DNA of 64,000 nucleotides from positions 62,001-126,000 of the forward strand of contig NZ_SLXK01000007.1 in the NCBI RefSeq assembly GCF_004341035.1, given 5' to 3'. The position numbers and the translations under genes were made by a program. This document shows, one piece after another, positions 45,826 through 53,376 of the stretch (its first letter is position 1; each line of letters opens with the position of its first letter). This stretch comes from Scopulibacillus darangshiensis (lineage in GTDB: Bacteria > Bacillota > Bacilli > Bacillales > Sporolactobacillaceae). A model generated the notes under the pieces. It worked only from the letters and a program-made list of their open reading frames with translations. It had not been told where the DNA came from and searched no databases.

Positions 45826-46094
45826 TTAGCATTTCTACATATTTTGATTTTCTTGCGTGTAAAGGATATTTCACTTATAAGGGCAAATCATAATCAGTAG
45901 TTTCCTATTGAACCCAGAAGGACTTGATTTCTTTGTTTGCATAAAAAATAACTTTCTTCACTTAGATAGAATGAATCAAGTCTAGTATTTTAATGTGAAA
46001 TTTAGTAACTTTTTGTCAAACAATTTATTGATTTCTGAAATATTCCATGTTAATATTTAGTAAGGAATTTAATATTTCCATAAATGGTGATTAT
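45826..46094 (+). promoter_or_regulatory. AT-rich leader region of the lasso cluster
   Basis: About 270 bases without a gene; base composition shifts to AT-rich here. A 9-bp inverted repeat, GACTTGATT at 45921-45929 and AATCAAGTC at 45974-45982, encloses 44 bases and may be a regulator site. The promoter should lie here, but I see no unambiguous -35/-10 pair. An ATG at 46047 begins an in-frame extension of the first gene without a ribosome site. Confidence 0.4.
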
Positions 46095-46634
46095 ATGATC
46101 AATTTTTTTTTTAATATTACACATGATTTAATTGTTCTAATATTCATTGGTTCAGCATTCCATAAAATTACTAATTGGAAAAGGTTCCTTTTGGTAATTA
46201 AATCCTATGAATTAAAATGGTTTAATAGGGAAAAAGCGATATTTAACACTGCTTTTATAACTTGTATTAGTGAGATATACATATTTGTTGGATTGTCATT
46301 TACAGATTGGAACATTCCTTATTATGTGGCAGTTTTTTTATTAACCTGTTATACATATGCGATTTCTATCAATCTAATTAATAAAAGAAGGATTGAATGT
46401 GGTTGCGGGGGTTTTCTAAATAATAGTAGAATTTCACCAATGATGTTTTTAAGAAATTTGTTACTACTTGCCTTAGTGATAACACTTTTATTTACAAAAA
46501 GAGCCGTAATTTTAACTGGTATATTTAGTCTTAATCAACTCTTTAGTTTATTTATAGCAACTTTATTAATGTTATGCTCGAAGAACCTATTCCTTATTAA
46601 AACAAATTTTAAAGTAAATAAGGAATATTTGTAG
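46095..46634 (+). CDS. MauE-like membrane protein of the lasso cluster
   Basis: A 179-residue protein with about five hydrophobic segments. ATG 46095 follows GGTGAT; the in-frame ATG 46047 has no ribosome site. It shows the DoxX/MauE topology: a first helix with SAFHKITNWKRF, and in a loop before the later helices the Cys-x-Cys motif RIECGCGGF (near 101-106), followed by a short FLRNLLLLALVI helix. MauE is required, with the thioredoxin-like MauD, for forming the many disulfides of methylamine dehydrogenase. The next gene is a thioredoxin-like protein, so the pair may oxidise cysteines of the lasso peptide. First gene of the island operon; codons are AT-rich. Confidence 0.75.
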   Translation: MINFFFNITHDLIVLIFIGSAFHKITNWKRFLLVIKSYELKWFNREKAIFNTAFITCISEIYIFVGLSFTDWNIPYYVAVFLLTCYTYAISINLINKRRIECGCGGFLNNSRISPMMFLRNLLLLALVITLLFTKRAVILTGIFSLNQLFSLFIATLLMLCSKNLFLIKTNFKVNKEYL

Positions 46635-46646
46635 GGAGAATGTGGA

Positions 46647-47159
46647 ATGCAAATTCTTAATTTAGTAATTATTTATTTGCTACTAATTATAATAATGCTT
46701 ACTCTTGGATATATTTTAAAAACTTTAACCAAGATAACATTCCAAATACATCATTTAAAACAAGTAAAGGTAGGTGATAATGCACCTGATATAAAGATAA
46801 ACGGAGACAACTTGTTGGAAATAGGTAATAATAAAAGTTTGATTTTATTATTTATAAATCCAGGTTGTGATAATTGTAATCAATTGCTTAATTTTATAAG
46901 AAATAAAGAACCTGATTTTAGTTGCGAAATTATAATATTTTATGAAGATAATAAAAGTTTCCTAAAGGAAGATCAAATGTTCAGAGTAGTTAAACAAAAG
47001 GAAGCATTTAAACTATATGGTATTGATATTGTACCTACCGCAATTCTTATTGAAAATGGAAAAGTAAAGAAAAGAGAACTTATTTATGAATTACATAATT
47101 TCCAAGATTTATTAGATTCTTTTTGGAACAGGGAAAGGAGTATGGTGAATGCTAAATAA
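46647..47159 (+). CDS. Membrane-anchored thioredoxin-like (TlpA/MauD-type) protein
   Basis: A 170-residue protein, ATG 46647 after GGGAGAATG. Residues 4-26 (LNLVIIYLLLIIIMLTLGYI) form an uncleaved signal anchor, so the domain faces outward. Then follow VGDNAPDIKINGDNLLEIG, the active-site motif INPGCDNCNQLL with CxxC at about residues 74-77, and GIDIVPTAILIENGKV containing the cis-Pro of the thioredoxin fold. It matches MauD/ResA-like redoxins. With MauE it would form a disulfide relay outside the membrane, suiting a peptide with four cysteines. The end overlaps the B1 gene by 11 bases. Confidence 0.82.
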   Translation: MQILNLVIIYLLLIIIMLTLGYILKTLTKITFQIHHLKQVKVGDNAPDIKINGDNLLEIGNNKSLILLFINPGCDNCNQLLNFIRNKEPDFSCEIIIFYEDNKSFLKEDQMFRVVKQKEAFKLYGIDIVPTAILIENGKVKKRELIYELHNFQDLLDSFWNRERSMVNAK

Positions 47160-47427
47160 GAATTTATTAATCAGTATAAAAAAGAACATTTATACAACTG
47201 AAGGTGATGACAAGACTATAATACTGAATTTAAAAACTGGTCACTATTTCGGAATTAATAATGTAGGATCCTTCTTTTGGAAACAGTTTAAAAAAAGGAA
47301 AACCGTTGAAGAAATTATTTCTAAAACAAAAAAAGAATATGAAATAGACGATGAAAATTTAATCATGGAGGATTTAGAAAGGTTTTTAAATGATATGCTT
47401 TTAAAAGGGTTAGTTAAACTAAAATGA
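47149..47427 (+). CDS. Lasso peptide B1 protein (PqqD-like RiPP recognition element)
   Basis: A 92-residue protein starting at ATG 47149, eight bases after AAAGGAG. The pattern TIILNLKTGHYFGINNVGSF and then KKEYEIDDENLIMEDLERFL is the PqqD/RRE fold: three strands followed by helices. In Firmicute lasso clusters this stand-alone protein binds the leader peptide, mainly through its Tyr and Pro, and hands it to the B2 protease. It overlaps both neighbours (thioredoxin-like gene by 11 bases, B2 by 4), so the proteins are translationally coupled. Confidence 0.9.
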   Translation: MLNKNLLISIKKNIYTTEGDDKTIILNLKTGHYFGINNVGSFFWKQFKKRKTVEEIISKTKKEYEIDDENLIMEDLERFLNDMLLKGLVKLK

Positions 47428-47810
47428 CTAAGTTCAAAATTTATATTTATATATTTTTAGTTGACTTTTTCTTGCGGCTTATAGGTATGAATTTTGTATG
47501 TAACAGATTAAAAAAAGTTAAAAGCAGAATTAAATTTAAAGATAGTATTTGCGATATTAAACCAATCTATGAAATGTGCGACGTTGTAAACACAGCATGT
47601 GATAAGCACCCACTTAAAGAAAAGGCTAAATGTTTACATCAGTCTATCATTAGCTTTTATATACTAGTAAAAAGAGGAGTCCCGGTAAATTTGTGTATTG
47701 GTGTATCTACGGATATTTTTCTAGCACACGCATGGGTTGAACTTTCTGGTAAAGTAATAAATGATAAAGATTCTGTGAAAAATAATTATAAATTAATCTA
47801 TAAGGTATAG
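47424..47810 (+). CDS. Lasso peptide B2 protein (transglutaminase-like leader protease)
   Basis: A 128-residue protein with the arrangement of split lasso B2 proteases. The catalytic triad can be read as Cys70 in KAKCLHQSIISFYIL, His102 in LAHAWVELSG, and Asp114 in VINDKD. The linking segment KRGVPVNLCIGVS is also family-typical. It cleaves the leader after the residue that follows the conserved Thr, releasing the core for cyclisation. The start overlaps the B1 stop (ATGA). The N-terminal 25 residues are hydrophobic, which may place it at the membrane next to the exporter. Confidence 0.92.
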   Translation: MTKFKIYIYIFLVDFFLRLIGMNFVCNRLKKVKSRIKFKDSICDIKPIYEMCDVVNTACDKHPLKEKAKCLHQSIISFYILVKRGVPVNLCIGVSTDIFLAHAWVELSGKVINDKDSVKNNYKLIYKV

Positions 47811-47822
47811 TAAGGTGGAATG

Positions 47823-49607
47823 ATGAGTAAAATTGCTGGAATATATGGCCTACCTACTGAAAGAGCAACAAATTTATTAAGGAAAATGTTGGACCAAAAT
47901 AATGAGTTATATGAATTTAATTTTACGGAAAAATCCATAGCAATGGGAATGAACTGCTGTAAAAAAGTTGAAAGGCAATTTTGTGTTAATGGGAAGTTAT
48001 TACTTTTAATGTTTGAAGGTTTTATAGCAAATAGGGGAGAATTGATTAAAAGTTTCAATTTAAATAACCAATCGGTAACTGATGAAGAACTTATTGTTAT
48101 AGCCTATTTAAGACACAACGAATCATTTATCAAATATATATTTGGTAATTTTTCGATAACGTTATACGACCATCATAGTAATATTATCATTCTTGCTAGG
48201 GACAGAGTCGGTATGAGAAGTTTATTTTATAGATATAAGGACGGCGTTCTGACATGGGCTTCAAACATTAATCAAATATTAAAAGTAAATAATGATTCTA
48301 AGATCAATAACAACTTTCTTAAAGAATTTCTGGTTTCACTACCCGAGGCAAATCATGAAACAGCTTACAATGATATCTATCGGGTTGAAGCTGGCCAGAT
48401 CGTTATTTTAAAAAACAGCACGCTTTCAAAAAGATTTTATTATACTTTTGATTTTAAAATTATCGAGTACAGTAAAGAATCGGAATATATTGAACACTTT
48501 TTAGAATTATTAAGCAGATCAGTTAACGCATCTATTTCTTCGGATGAAAAAATTGGCTTTTCATTAAGTGGAGGATTAGACTCCTCATCCATATATACTA
48601 TTGCTGAGGATTTGTTAAACAAGGGTAAGGTTGCAAAAAAGAATTTTGTACCAGCTTTTCTTCATCTAAATGATAGGTATGGAAACGAAAAAAATTATAT
48701 AGAAATGATACAGGAGAAGTATGGGAGAAAGATAATAGTAATCCAAGCGGATGATAATTGGTTTTTTAAGGACAGTATAGAGTTTACTAAAAATCTAGAT
48801 GAACCCTATCCATTATTTAACGTCTCTTTTGCTTCGGCCATACCTCAATATTTGAAAGAAAAAAATATAAATGTAGTTTTATCGGGAGCAAAAGGTGATG
48901 AGCTTTTTTTTGGGAACTTAAATTACCTTTCTAGGTTATTTTTAAAAGGGAGATTTATTAACTATAGTAAGGATTTAAAGGAATGGAATAGAAAAGAAAA
49001 TGTTCCGTTTTTTAAATTGATATATAAACATAGTTTAAAGCCAATTGTTTCGAATTCTTACAAAAAGTCAAGACAACCAAATTGGATTAAGTTGGATAGT
49101 AACAGAAAACTGTTAGATATTGAGAATATGAAATTTAATTATGAAGATATTATAAATTATTATACCTTTATTATAAAAAGGGCAGGGCATGAATGGTCTA
49201 ATCAATATTTATATTTTAAAAATAATATAGACTATCGAGCACCATTTTCAGACATAAAGTTAATGGAGTATATGGCAGGCTTACCAATAAATTTAAAAAT
49301 TAGATCTGGATATAGAAAATATCTATTACAGCAATCTATGAAAAATATCTTACCTGAGGAACTAAGAAAAAGAGTTGATAAAGGTGCTCATACCAATTTA
49401 TTTGTGAAAGGCTTTAAAAATGAATGGATTAATATACAACCTTATATAAAGTTTGAAGTTTTAGGGGACTTAGGATGGATTGAACCCCGATTACTAAAGA
49501 TCCAGCTTGACAAATACTACTTAGGCTCTTTTGATAATTTTATTGAATTTCCTTCTATAATGAGGGCTTTAGCTTTAGAAATATGGCTAAAGGGCAAGTT
49601 AATTTAG
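47823..49607 (+). CDS. Lasso peptide cyclase C (asparagine-synthetase-like macrolactam synthetase)
   Basis: A 594-residue protein of usual length for lasso cyclases. ATG 47823 (MSKIAGIYGL) follows TAAGGTGG; ATG 47820 is possible. The N-terminal glutaminase-like domain has no Cys at position 2, as expected for lasso enzymes that do not use glutamine. The synthetase domain holds the PP-loop FSLSGGLDSSSIY (about 243-255) and a later SGAKGDELFFGNL, which activate the Glu side chain with ATP; LRKRVDKGAHTNLF is near the C terminus. It joins the free N terminus of the core to Glu9. Two bases after its stop begins the left arm of the inverted repeat around the precursor gene. Confidence 0.93.
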   Translation: MSKIAGIYGLPTERATNLLRKMLDQNNELYEFNFTEKSIAMGMNCCKKVERQFCVNGKLLLLMFEGFIANRGELIKSFNLNNQSVTDEELIVIAYLRHNESFIKYIFGNFSITLYDHHSNIIILARDRVGMRSLFYRYKDGVLTWASNINQILKVNNDSKINNNFLKEFLVSLPEANHETAYNDIYRVEAGQIVILKNSTLSKRFYYTFDFKIIEYSKESEYIEHFLELLSRSVNASISSDEKIGFSLSGGLDSSSIYTIAEDLLNKGKVAKKNFVPAFLHLNDRYGNEKNYIEMIQEKYGRKIIVIQADDNWFFKDSIEFTKNLDEPYPLFNVSFASAIPQYLKEKNINVVLSGAKGDELFFGNLNYLSRLFLKGRFINYSKDLKEWNRKENVPFFKLIYKHSLKPIVSNSYKKSRQPNWIKLDSNRKLLDIENMKFNYEDIINYYTFIIKRAGHEWSNQYLYFKNNIDYRAPFSDIKLMEYMAGLPINLKIRSGYRKYLLQQSMKNILPEELRKRVDKGAHTNLFVKGFKNEWINIQPYIKFEVLGDLGWIEPRLLKIQLDKYYLGSFDNFIEFPSIMRALALEIWLKGKLI

Positions 49608-49608
49608 C

Positions 49609-49626
49609 TAAAAACATTGGCTGATG
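49609..49626 (+). repeat. Left arm of 18-bp inverted repeat around the lasso precursor
   Basis: TAAAAACATTGGCTGATG is the exact reverse complement of 49828-49845, 18 of 18 bases. The arms enclose 201 bases holding the whole precursor gene and its ribosome site. Confidence 0.9.
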
Positions 49627-49656
49627 ATAAAACAATAAAAAGGTGGATGATTATTC

Positions 49657-49791
49657 ATGAAAAAAGTATATGTTAGTCCAACAATTGTTGATCTAGGTAA
49701 AGCAGTAGATAAAACTCAAGCAAAGTGCCTTGGTGGGTATCCCGAGTGCGGATCAGGAGACTGCAGTTACTATAAAGAACGCTGCTATTAA
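49657..49791 (+). CDS. Lasso peptide precursor A with four cysteines
   Basis: A 44-residue peptide, ATG 49657 with AAAGGTGG ten bases upstream. Leader (1-21): MKKVYVSPTIVDLGKAVDKT plus Gln; Tyr5, Pro8, Ile10, Gly14 and Thr20 fit the spacing YxxPxLxxxGxxxxxTx exactly. Predicted core (22-44): AKCLGGYPE forms positions 1-9, then CGSGDCSYYKERCY. Cleavage after Gln21 gives Ala1 and places the first acidic residue at Glu9, so a nine-membered Ala1-Glu9 macrolactam is predicted. Cysteines are at core 3, 10, 15 and 22, with pairs 3/15 and 10/22 both twelve apart. It lies between C and D. Core order, ring and disulfides are inference; the leader fit and context are directly visible. Confidence 0.88.
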   Translation: MKKVYVSPTIVDLGKAVDKTQAKCLGGYPECGSGDCSYYKERCY

Positions 49792-49827
49792 TACCCTATC
49801 CTGACATTGATTTAAAAACCTAAAAAA

Positions 49828-49845
49828 CATCAGCCAATGTTTTTA
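49828..49845 (+). repeat. Right arm of 18-bp inverted repeat around the lasso precursor
   Basis: CATCAGCCAATGTTTTTA lies 36 bases after the precursor stop and 20 bases before the exporter gene. Locally AAAAACAT (49823-49830) can also pair with ATGTTTTT (49837-49844) as a small AU hairpin running into a T-rich stretch, so the right arm may be part of a weak terminator when not paired with the left arm. Confidence 0.9.
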
Positions 49846-49865
49846 TAAAAGGGTGAAAGGACAGT

Positions 49866-51548
49866 ATGAAATTAGCATTTTCTGTAGCTTGTAAATTCAA
49901 AGGCATCTTGTTGTTAGAAATTTTAGTTTTAATCATAATTGCGATGTTAGAAGCTCTGTTTCCTTATTTAAATAAGTTATTAATAGATGATGTTTTTGGG
50001 GAAAAGGAATTCGATCTACTTATTAAATTGTTTTTTGTTATTATCTTTTCTGCAATCTTGTTGTCTTTACTAAATATCTTATTAAGTTATTGTGTTTCAT
50101 TCATATCAGGTAAAATTGAGATTTACATAAAATGTAATTTGTTTAACCGAATTAGGAAGCTCCCTTTCTCTTTTTATGATAACAATTCTGAGGGGGCAAT
50201 CCTTTCAATCTTTCAAAATGATGTTTTTTTATTTGTTTCGATATTTAGAGAGATATATCCAAGTATTATTCATATTACACTAAGAATTATAGTTTCTGTG
50301 TCAATAATGACATTTATTAGCTGGAAGCTTTTCCTAATGGGCCTCTTTTTTTTTCCTTTATCCTATCTTCTTATGATTATATTCTCAAAGAAGGTAAAAA
50401 AACAATCTAATACCAATCAAGAAAATATTGCAATTGTCAATGAAAGGCTTAGAGAAGCCATTTTTTTAACCCCCGAAATATTTGCCTTCTCTCAGGAAGA
50501 ATGGGACAAGACAAGACTTAAAAAGGTTTTTAAAATACCATTTATGAGTCAAATTAAGTTGTCCATGTATTCGTCCTTAAATTCAAATATTATAATATTT
50601 TTATATTGGTTTACTTTTGGAGTTTTATTTCTTTACGGCGGTCTTCTTGTAGAAAGAAATGCCCTTACTCTAGGTCTATTAATTGCATCCATAAACTATA
50701 TGATGAATTTGTTTTCACCCATAAGTCATATCACTGTTATCGCTAATCAATTACAAGCGGCTCTAGGTGGTTCCGAAAAAATATTTAATTTATTGTACGG
50801 TAATAACCATTCGGAGGAAGTAAAAAAGAAACAATTATCTTCAATTGATACAATTAAATTTGTCAATGTGTCCTTAGAAAAGACAAAGGATAAAAAAATA
50901 ATTTTAAATAAAGTTAATATGAATTTTAATAAAGGTAAGATTTATGCTATTACTGGAGAAAGCGGAGCGGGCAAGACAACATTAGTAAAATTGCTTTTAA
51001 ACTTTATTGAACCAAGTAAAGGTAGTATATTAATTAACGACCATGAGAACATAAATTTCCGGGAGAAAATATCCCTAGTGTTTCAACATACTAATTTATT
51101 ATCTGATTCAATTGATAGCAATTTAAGGTTTGGAAATTATCATATTGATCAAAATAGGATCAACAATGCAGCGCAAAAAGCATATATACATAAACTTATC
51201 CTATCACTTCCTATGAAATATAATACACATATTGGCAACAATGGACAAATGTTATCAGGAGGGCAAAGGCAAAGGCTTTCTATAGCCCGAGCGTTACTAA
51301 AGGAACATGATGTATTAATTCTTGATGAAGGAACATCCTCCTTGGATCATGTTTCAGAAAAAAATGTCTTGAACAATATTTTAAATGAGGATTATAAAAA
51401 AGACAAAATAATTATTTTAATTACGCATAATATAAATAATATGAAAATGGCTGATTATATTTACGTTTTAAAAGAAGGAAAAGTAGTTGAAGAAGGACCC
51501 TTTGATTCCATAAAATATTGTAATTCTGAACTGGTAACAAGCAATTAA
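49866..51548 (+). CDS. Lasso peptide exporter D (ABC transporter, fused permease and ATPase)
   Basis: A 560-residue half-transporter, ATG 49866 behind GTGAAAGG. Six membrane helices occupy about 1-300, and the ATPase follows: Walker A ITGESGAGKTTLVK (about 363-372), Q-loop VFQHTNLLSD, signature MLSGGQRQRLSIARAL (about 463), Walker B VLILDEGTSSLD and switch His in LITHNINNMK. There is no C39 peptidase domain, which agrees with leader removal by B2. It should export the mature lasso peptide and so give self-protection. All motifs are intact. Confidence 0.9.
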   Translation: MKLAFSVACKFKGILLLEILVLIIIAMLEALFPYLNKLLIDDVFGEKEFDLLIKLFFVIIFSAILLSLLNILLSYCVSFISGKIEIYIKCNLFNRIRKLPFSFYDNNSEGAILSIFQNDVFLFVSIFREIYPSIIHITLRIIVSVSIMTFISWKLFLMGLFFFPLSYLLMIIFSKKVKKQSNTNQENIAIVNERLREAIFLTPEIFAFSQEEWDKTRLKKVFKIPFMSQIKLSMYSSLNSNIIIFLYWFTFGVLFLYGGLLVERNALTLGLLIASINYMMNLFSPISHITVIANQLQAALGGSEKIFNLLYGNNHSEEVKKKQLSSIDTIKFVNVSLEKTKDKKIILNKVNMNFNKGKIYAITGESGAGKTTLVKLLLNFIEPSKGSILINDHENINFREKISLVFQHTNLLSDSIDSNLRFGNYHIDQNRINNAAQKAYIHKLILSLPMKYNTHIGNNGQMLSGGQRQRLSIARALLKEHDVLILDEGTSSLDHVSEKNVLNNILNEDYKKDKIIILITHNINNMKMADYIYVLKEGKVVEEGPFDSIKYCNSELVTSN

Positions 51549-51573
51549 GCAAAGTTTAAAGGTGATGGTAAAT

Positions 51574-52419
51574 ATGAGGTTTATGCGGCAATTTATATTT
51601 ACTTTTATAGCTATTTTATGTATTGGTGCCTCTCCCAGTTTATTTAAAGGTATAAACATTCATCCAATAAAATTTTTAATTGAAATTTGGCACAACCTTA
51701 ATCTGCTACTGCATCCTAATCAATTAACATATGGAAAAGAAACAGTACGGCCTTTAATACCTGATGTTTTTGATCCTTTTTTTTACTCAATGGTAATTTT
51801 ATTGGGTGGGGTTATCTTATCTTTACTTTTTTCAATCGTTTTAGCATTCATTACTTTTTCTCTAGGTAAAAAGTGGGCAGATGGCGCGGTTTATATATCC
51901 TCTTATATTGAAGCCATACCTGATATTTTCGTTATTGCTATACTTCAACTGGGAATTGTTTGGGTTTATAAAATGTTTGGGAACGTACAAGTTAGTTTTG
52001 TATCTCTCGGCACAGATAGAATCTATATAATACCAATTATTATTTTAAGTATTTTACCTTCATTCTATTTATTCAGATTAGAGATAAGAGCCTTTATTGA
52101 GGAAAATGAAAAACAATATACAGAATTTGCATTGGGAAAAGGCTTATCAAAGTTTCAAATAATTTTCAGACACATTTTCCGTAATACGGTAGGTTCGCTC
52201 TATTTTAATTCTAAACATATGATTTGGCTTATGTTATCAAATCTATTCATGGTTGAGTATTTTTTTAATATGTATGGCATTATGATGTTTATCTACCAGT
52301 ATCACTCACCAATTGTGTTAACTGTCTGTTTGCTTCTAATTTTCCTTTTGTTCTATGGAATACTATTATTAACAGAAGCTTTATTAAAGCCTTGGTTGAG
52401 AATGAGTGGTGACATATAA
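51574..52419 (+). CDS. Dpp/OppB-type ABC permease in the lasso cluster
   Basis: A 281-residue membrane protein. ATG 51574 follows AAAGGTGATGG. It has six hydrophobic segments and an EAA docking loop, FALGKGLSKFQIIFRHIFRN, like DppB. It begins 25 bases after the exporter. The external loop after helix 1 is shorter than in oppB of this window and lacks the HxLPGDP-type motif. No ATPase or binding protein is encoded in the island, so it must share an ATPase with other systems or serve in another way, for instance as an immunity or uptake component. The AT-rich codon use matches the island. Confidence 0.82.
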   Translation: MRFMRQFIFTFIAILCIGASPSLFKGINIHPIKFLIEIWHNLNLLLHPNQLTYGKETVRPLIPDVFDPFFYSMVILLGGVILSLLFSIVLAFITFSLGKKWADGAVYISSYIEAIPDIFVIAILQLGIVWVYKMFGNVQVSFVSLGTDRIYIIPIIILSILPSFYLFRLEIRAFIEENEKQYTEFALGKGLSKFQIIFRHIFRNTVGSLYFNSKHMIWLMLSNLFMVEYFFNMYGIMMFIYQYHSPIVLTVCLLLIFLLFYGILLLTEALLKPWLRMSGDI

Positions 52420-52420
52420 C

Positions 52421-53338
52421 ATGGCACTTTTTAAAAATAAACACTTTTTAATTGGATTTAGCTTTATTATTATTCTTTTAACCTCAAGTTTTGTAAATCA
52501 AATTATATTTGGCGATAATATTATAACTGAGAAATTGCAATATAAAGGGGGCGAATTAGTAGGAACACCACCTTTTCCACCTTCGTGGCACCATCCTTTT
52601 GGAACGGATACTGCTAGTCAGGATTTATTACAGATGGTTATATACGGAGCTAAATTTACCATAATAACAGCCTTGGTTGTCACCATATGTCGTATGGTAA
52701 TTTCCATTATAATTGGAGTTTTCACCGCCTTATATTTTCCAAGGATCAAAAAGTGGCTAACGGAATTTGGGGAAGCCTTTCACTTTTTCCCGGGCACATT
52801 ATTAACCTTTTTTCTTGTTGTTTCAGTGTTGACTATGGCTTACGGGGGCTTTAAATACCCCTTTATGCAGAGATGGGGCTTTGAGGTTTTTATAATGACT
52901 ATTATAGCCTTACCAACACTAACTATGGTCATAAGTGAAGAAACTGATAGATTAAAAAGCCAACAATTTATAGATGCCTCAAGACTTCTTGGAGCAGGAA
53001 ATCTCCATATTGCCAAATGGCATATTTCTCCCTTTATAAGGCATAATTTGCTAATATTAGCTGCCGAACAGTTTATGAATTCACTATTAATTCTTGCCCA
53101 TTTGGGTGTTTTGAAAGTTTTCCTAGGCGGAACATGGATAGATTATAGCCCTATTAAACAACCGCCGCGGACTGTTTCTATGGAATGGTCGGGGTTAATC
53201 GGTTCAAAATTAGATAATCTACTTATATATCCCTGGATTACTTTGACTCCGATTATCTTTTTTACCCTAACTATTTTAGCTGTTCATAGTATGATTATTG
53301 GCATAAATCAGCAAGATAATAAACATTTGAATTTATGA
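52421..53338 (+). CDS. Dpp/OppC-type ABC permease in the lasso cluster
   Basis: A 305-residue permease, ATG 52421, one base after the preceding stop, with GGTGAC upstream. The DppC hallmark HHPFGTDTASQDLLQMVIYG precedes the core helices, followed by an EAA loop, DASRLLGAGNLHIAKWHISP. It pairs with the preceding permease. A VFLGGTWIDYSPIKQPP loop near residue 240-255 is unlike typical DppC. Last gene of the island, followed by a bidirectional terminator. Confidence 0.85.
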   Translation: MALFKNKHFLIGFSFIIILLTSSFVNQIIFGDNIITEKLQYKGGELVGTPPFPPSWHHPFGTDTASQDLLQMVIYGAKFTIITALVVTICRMVISIIIGVFTALYFPRIKKWLTEFGEAFHFFPGTLLTFFLVVSVLTMAYGGFKYPFMQRWGFEVFIMTIIALPTLTMVISEETDRLKSQQFIDASRLLGAGNLHIAKWHISPFIRHNLLILAAEQFMNSLLILAHLGVLKVFLGGTWIDYSPIKQPPRTVSMEWSGLIGSKLDNLLIYPWITLTPIIFFTLTILAVHSMIIGINQQDNKHLNL

Positions 53339-53339
53339 A

Positions 53340-53366
53340 ACGGCCCACAATAGGGCCGTTTTTTTA
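53340..53366. terminator. Terminator between the lasso cluster and wecB
   Basis: ACGGCCC and GGGCCGT arms with a six-base loop, followed by TTTTTTT on the plus strand; can also serve the convergent wecB gene. Confidence 0.9.
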
Positions 53367-53376
53367 ACACCATTTA

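Noticed and set aside
46047-46094. Upstream ATG extending the MauE-like gene by 16 residues
   Set aside because: No ribosome site, and the added residues are polar and not part of a membrane helix; ATG 46095 has GGTGAT in place.
49657-49791. Precursor read as a class II bacteriocin, lanthipeptide or sactipeptide instead of a lasso peptide
   Set aside because: There is no double-glycine leader, no LanB/LanM or radical SAM gene and no C39 peptidase, whereas all lasso B1, B2 and C proteins are present and the leader fits the lasso rule.
51574-53338. The two permeases taken as a normal dipeptide importer
   Set aside because: No binding protein or ATPase is encoded with them, and they are embedded in the lasso operon with its base composition.
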